Assembly: GCA_964622325.1 (NCBI GenBank)
Contig: CAZUOJ010000160.1
Location: 1 to 5,672 of the forward strand
DNA from: JAJFUB01 sp964622325
Lineage (GTDB): Bacteria > Armatimonadota > Zipacnadia > Zipacnadales > UBA11051
Length of the DNA stretch: 5,672 nucleotides
Reading direction: 5' to 3'
Positions 5,023-5,672 of this stretch are shown piece after piece (the stretch's first letter is position 1; each line of letters begins with the position of its first letter). Below the pieces are notes generated by a model. The model worked only from the letters and a program-made list of their open reading frames with translations, was not told the DNA's origin and made no database searches. The translations under genes were made by a program, and so were the position numbers.

Positions 5023-5672
5023 ATGAAAAGACAGGGATTTACATTGATTGAGTTGCTCGTAGTCATTGCGATTATTGCGATTCTGGCGGCCATTCTTTTC
5101 CCCGTGTTTGCCAAAGCGCGGGAAAAAGCGCGGCAATCTTCGTGTTTGAGCAATTTAAAACAAATTGCGCATGCGACTTTGATGTACTGTCAGGATTACG
5201 ACGGCCGCTGGTGTCCCACGCCGGCGGCGCGGGCGGATGTCGTGGGCTGGAATCCCCAATTAGCCGCTCAGGCTCCGCAAGCAGTGATTATGCCTTATGT
5301 GAAAAATATCTGGGTGCATGTCTGTCCATCCCGCACTAATTTTGTAGGATGGTACATCAGCGGCCATCCCTGTTTTGGCGCCTGGGCGTATCCAGATGAG
5401 TTTGCGGGCGTTCCCCTGGGCTATGGGCCCGGACAGGTCAGCGCCACAGGGACGGATATTTATAGCCTGGACAGGCCCGCCCAAACTATCTCCTGGGCTG
5501 ACACCACTTATCCCGTCTCCCTCGGCGCTAATCGCTGTATGGCGTATCCCAAGCTGACTTATCCCAATGCCTGTAATTATGCGAATTTTGTCTCGAGCGG
5601 CGATTACACGGCGCACAACGGCGGCAGCAATCTGGCTTTCTTTGATGGCCACGCCAAATGGCGCAAAGCCGA
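5023..5672 (+). CDS. Prepilin-type (type IV pilin/pseudopilin-like) protein with H-X9-DG motif, 3' end outside window
   Basis: The first 216 residues of an open frame that runs off the right edge. MKRQG is a class III prepilin leader; the prepilin peptidase should cut between G5 and F6, leaving FTLIE with the conserved Glu at +5 (E10). Residues 6-29 form the hydrophobic assembly helix, followed by KAREKARQSSCLSNLKQI (31-48) and MYCQDYDGRW (54-63), a hallmark of the DUF1559-like pseudopilins. Near the end, H198 and D208-G209 give the H-X9-DG motif in HNGGSNLAFFDGH, usually close to the C-terminus, so little is probably missing. Extra cysteines (C56, C64 and others) could form disulphides outside the cell. 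Such proteins occur in many copies per genome in Armatimonadota and Planctomycetes; their role, pilus subunit or secretion pseudopilin, is generally untested. No pilus-assembly gene is visible here. Confidence 0.93.
   Translation, partial: MKRQGFTLIELLVVIAIIAILAAILFPVFAKAREKARQSSCLSNLKQIAHATLMYCQDYDGRWCPTPAARADVVGWNPQLAAQAPQAVIMPYVKNIWVHVCPSRTNFVGWYISGHPCFGAWAYPDEFAGVPLGYGPGQVSATGTDIYSLDRPAQTISWADTTYPVSLGANRCMAYPKLTYPNACNYANFVSSGDYTAHNGGSNLAFFDGHAKWRKA

Noticed and set aside
5260..5652. 130-codon minus-strand open frame opposite the prepilin gene
   Set aside because: The plus strand encodes a textbook prepilin leader and H-X9-DG motif over the same bases; the antisense product matches nothing I know.

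Overview
The window looks like chromosomal DNA from a moderately GC-rich bacterium, possibly Armatimonadota. The best taxonomic clue is the gene entering at the right edge. It is a prepilin-like protein with the N-terminal run FPVFAKAREKARQSSCLSNL, followed by MYCQDYD and a C-terminal H-X9-DG motif. That combination is, from general knowledge, very common in Armatimonadota and related to the DUF1559 pseudopilins of Planctomycetes and Verrucomicrobia relatives. This assignment is inference; no marker gene is present. I see no insertion sequence, CRISPR array, tRNA, rRNA or phage gene.

Layout. (1) Positions 1-1122, plus strand: the 3' part of a gene whose frame is open to the left edge, encoding a NEW3-like beta-sandwich followed by a ThuA/class I glutamine-amidotransferase-like region. 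(2) Positions 1123-1254: a convergent intergenic region with several short inverted repeats but no clear U-tract terminator. (3) Positions 3584 down to 1255, minus strand: a three-gene cluster, cdaA (membrane diadenylate cyclase), cdaR (YbbR-repeat cyclase regulator) and a small MazG-type nucleotide pyrophosphohydrolase. cdaA and cdaR are 27 bases apart; cdaR and mazG overlap by 4 bases (ATGA). (4) Positions 3585-3772: a hairpin with a T-tract just after the next gene, and possibly the cdaA promoter. (5) Positions 4873-3773, minus strand: a uroporphyrinogen-decarboxylase-superfamily protein, more likely a corrinoid or cobalamin-linked methyltransferase relative than the haem enzyme HemE. (6) Positions 4874-5022: an AT-rich divergent promoter region. 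(7) Positions 5023 to the right edge, plus strand: the prepilin-like gene, cut by the window end.

The functional core is c-di-AMP synthesis. CdaA makes c-di-AMP from two ATP on the inner face of the membrane, and CdaR, anchored by one N-terminal helix with its YbbR repeats outside, controls it. The usual Firmicutes third gene, glmM, is absent here, and a MazG-type NTP pyrophosphatase is translationally coupled in its place. The methyltransferase-like gene and the pilin are divergently transcribed and probably unrelated to the cyclic-dinucleotide operon. No clearly new biological system is visible. The points most worth following are the MazG coupling with its Cys cluster, the long disordered tail of CdaR, and the NEW3 plus amidotransferase-fold architecture of the left-edge gene.
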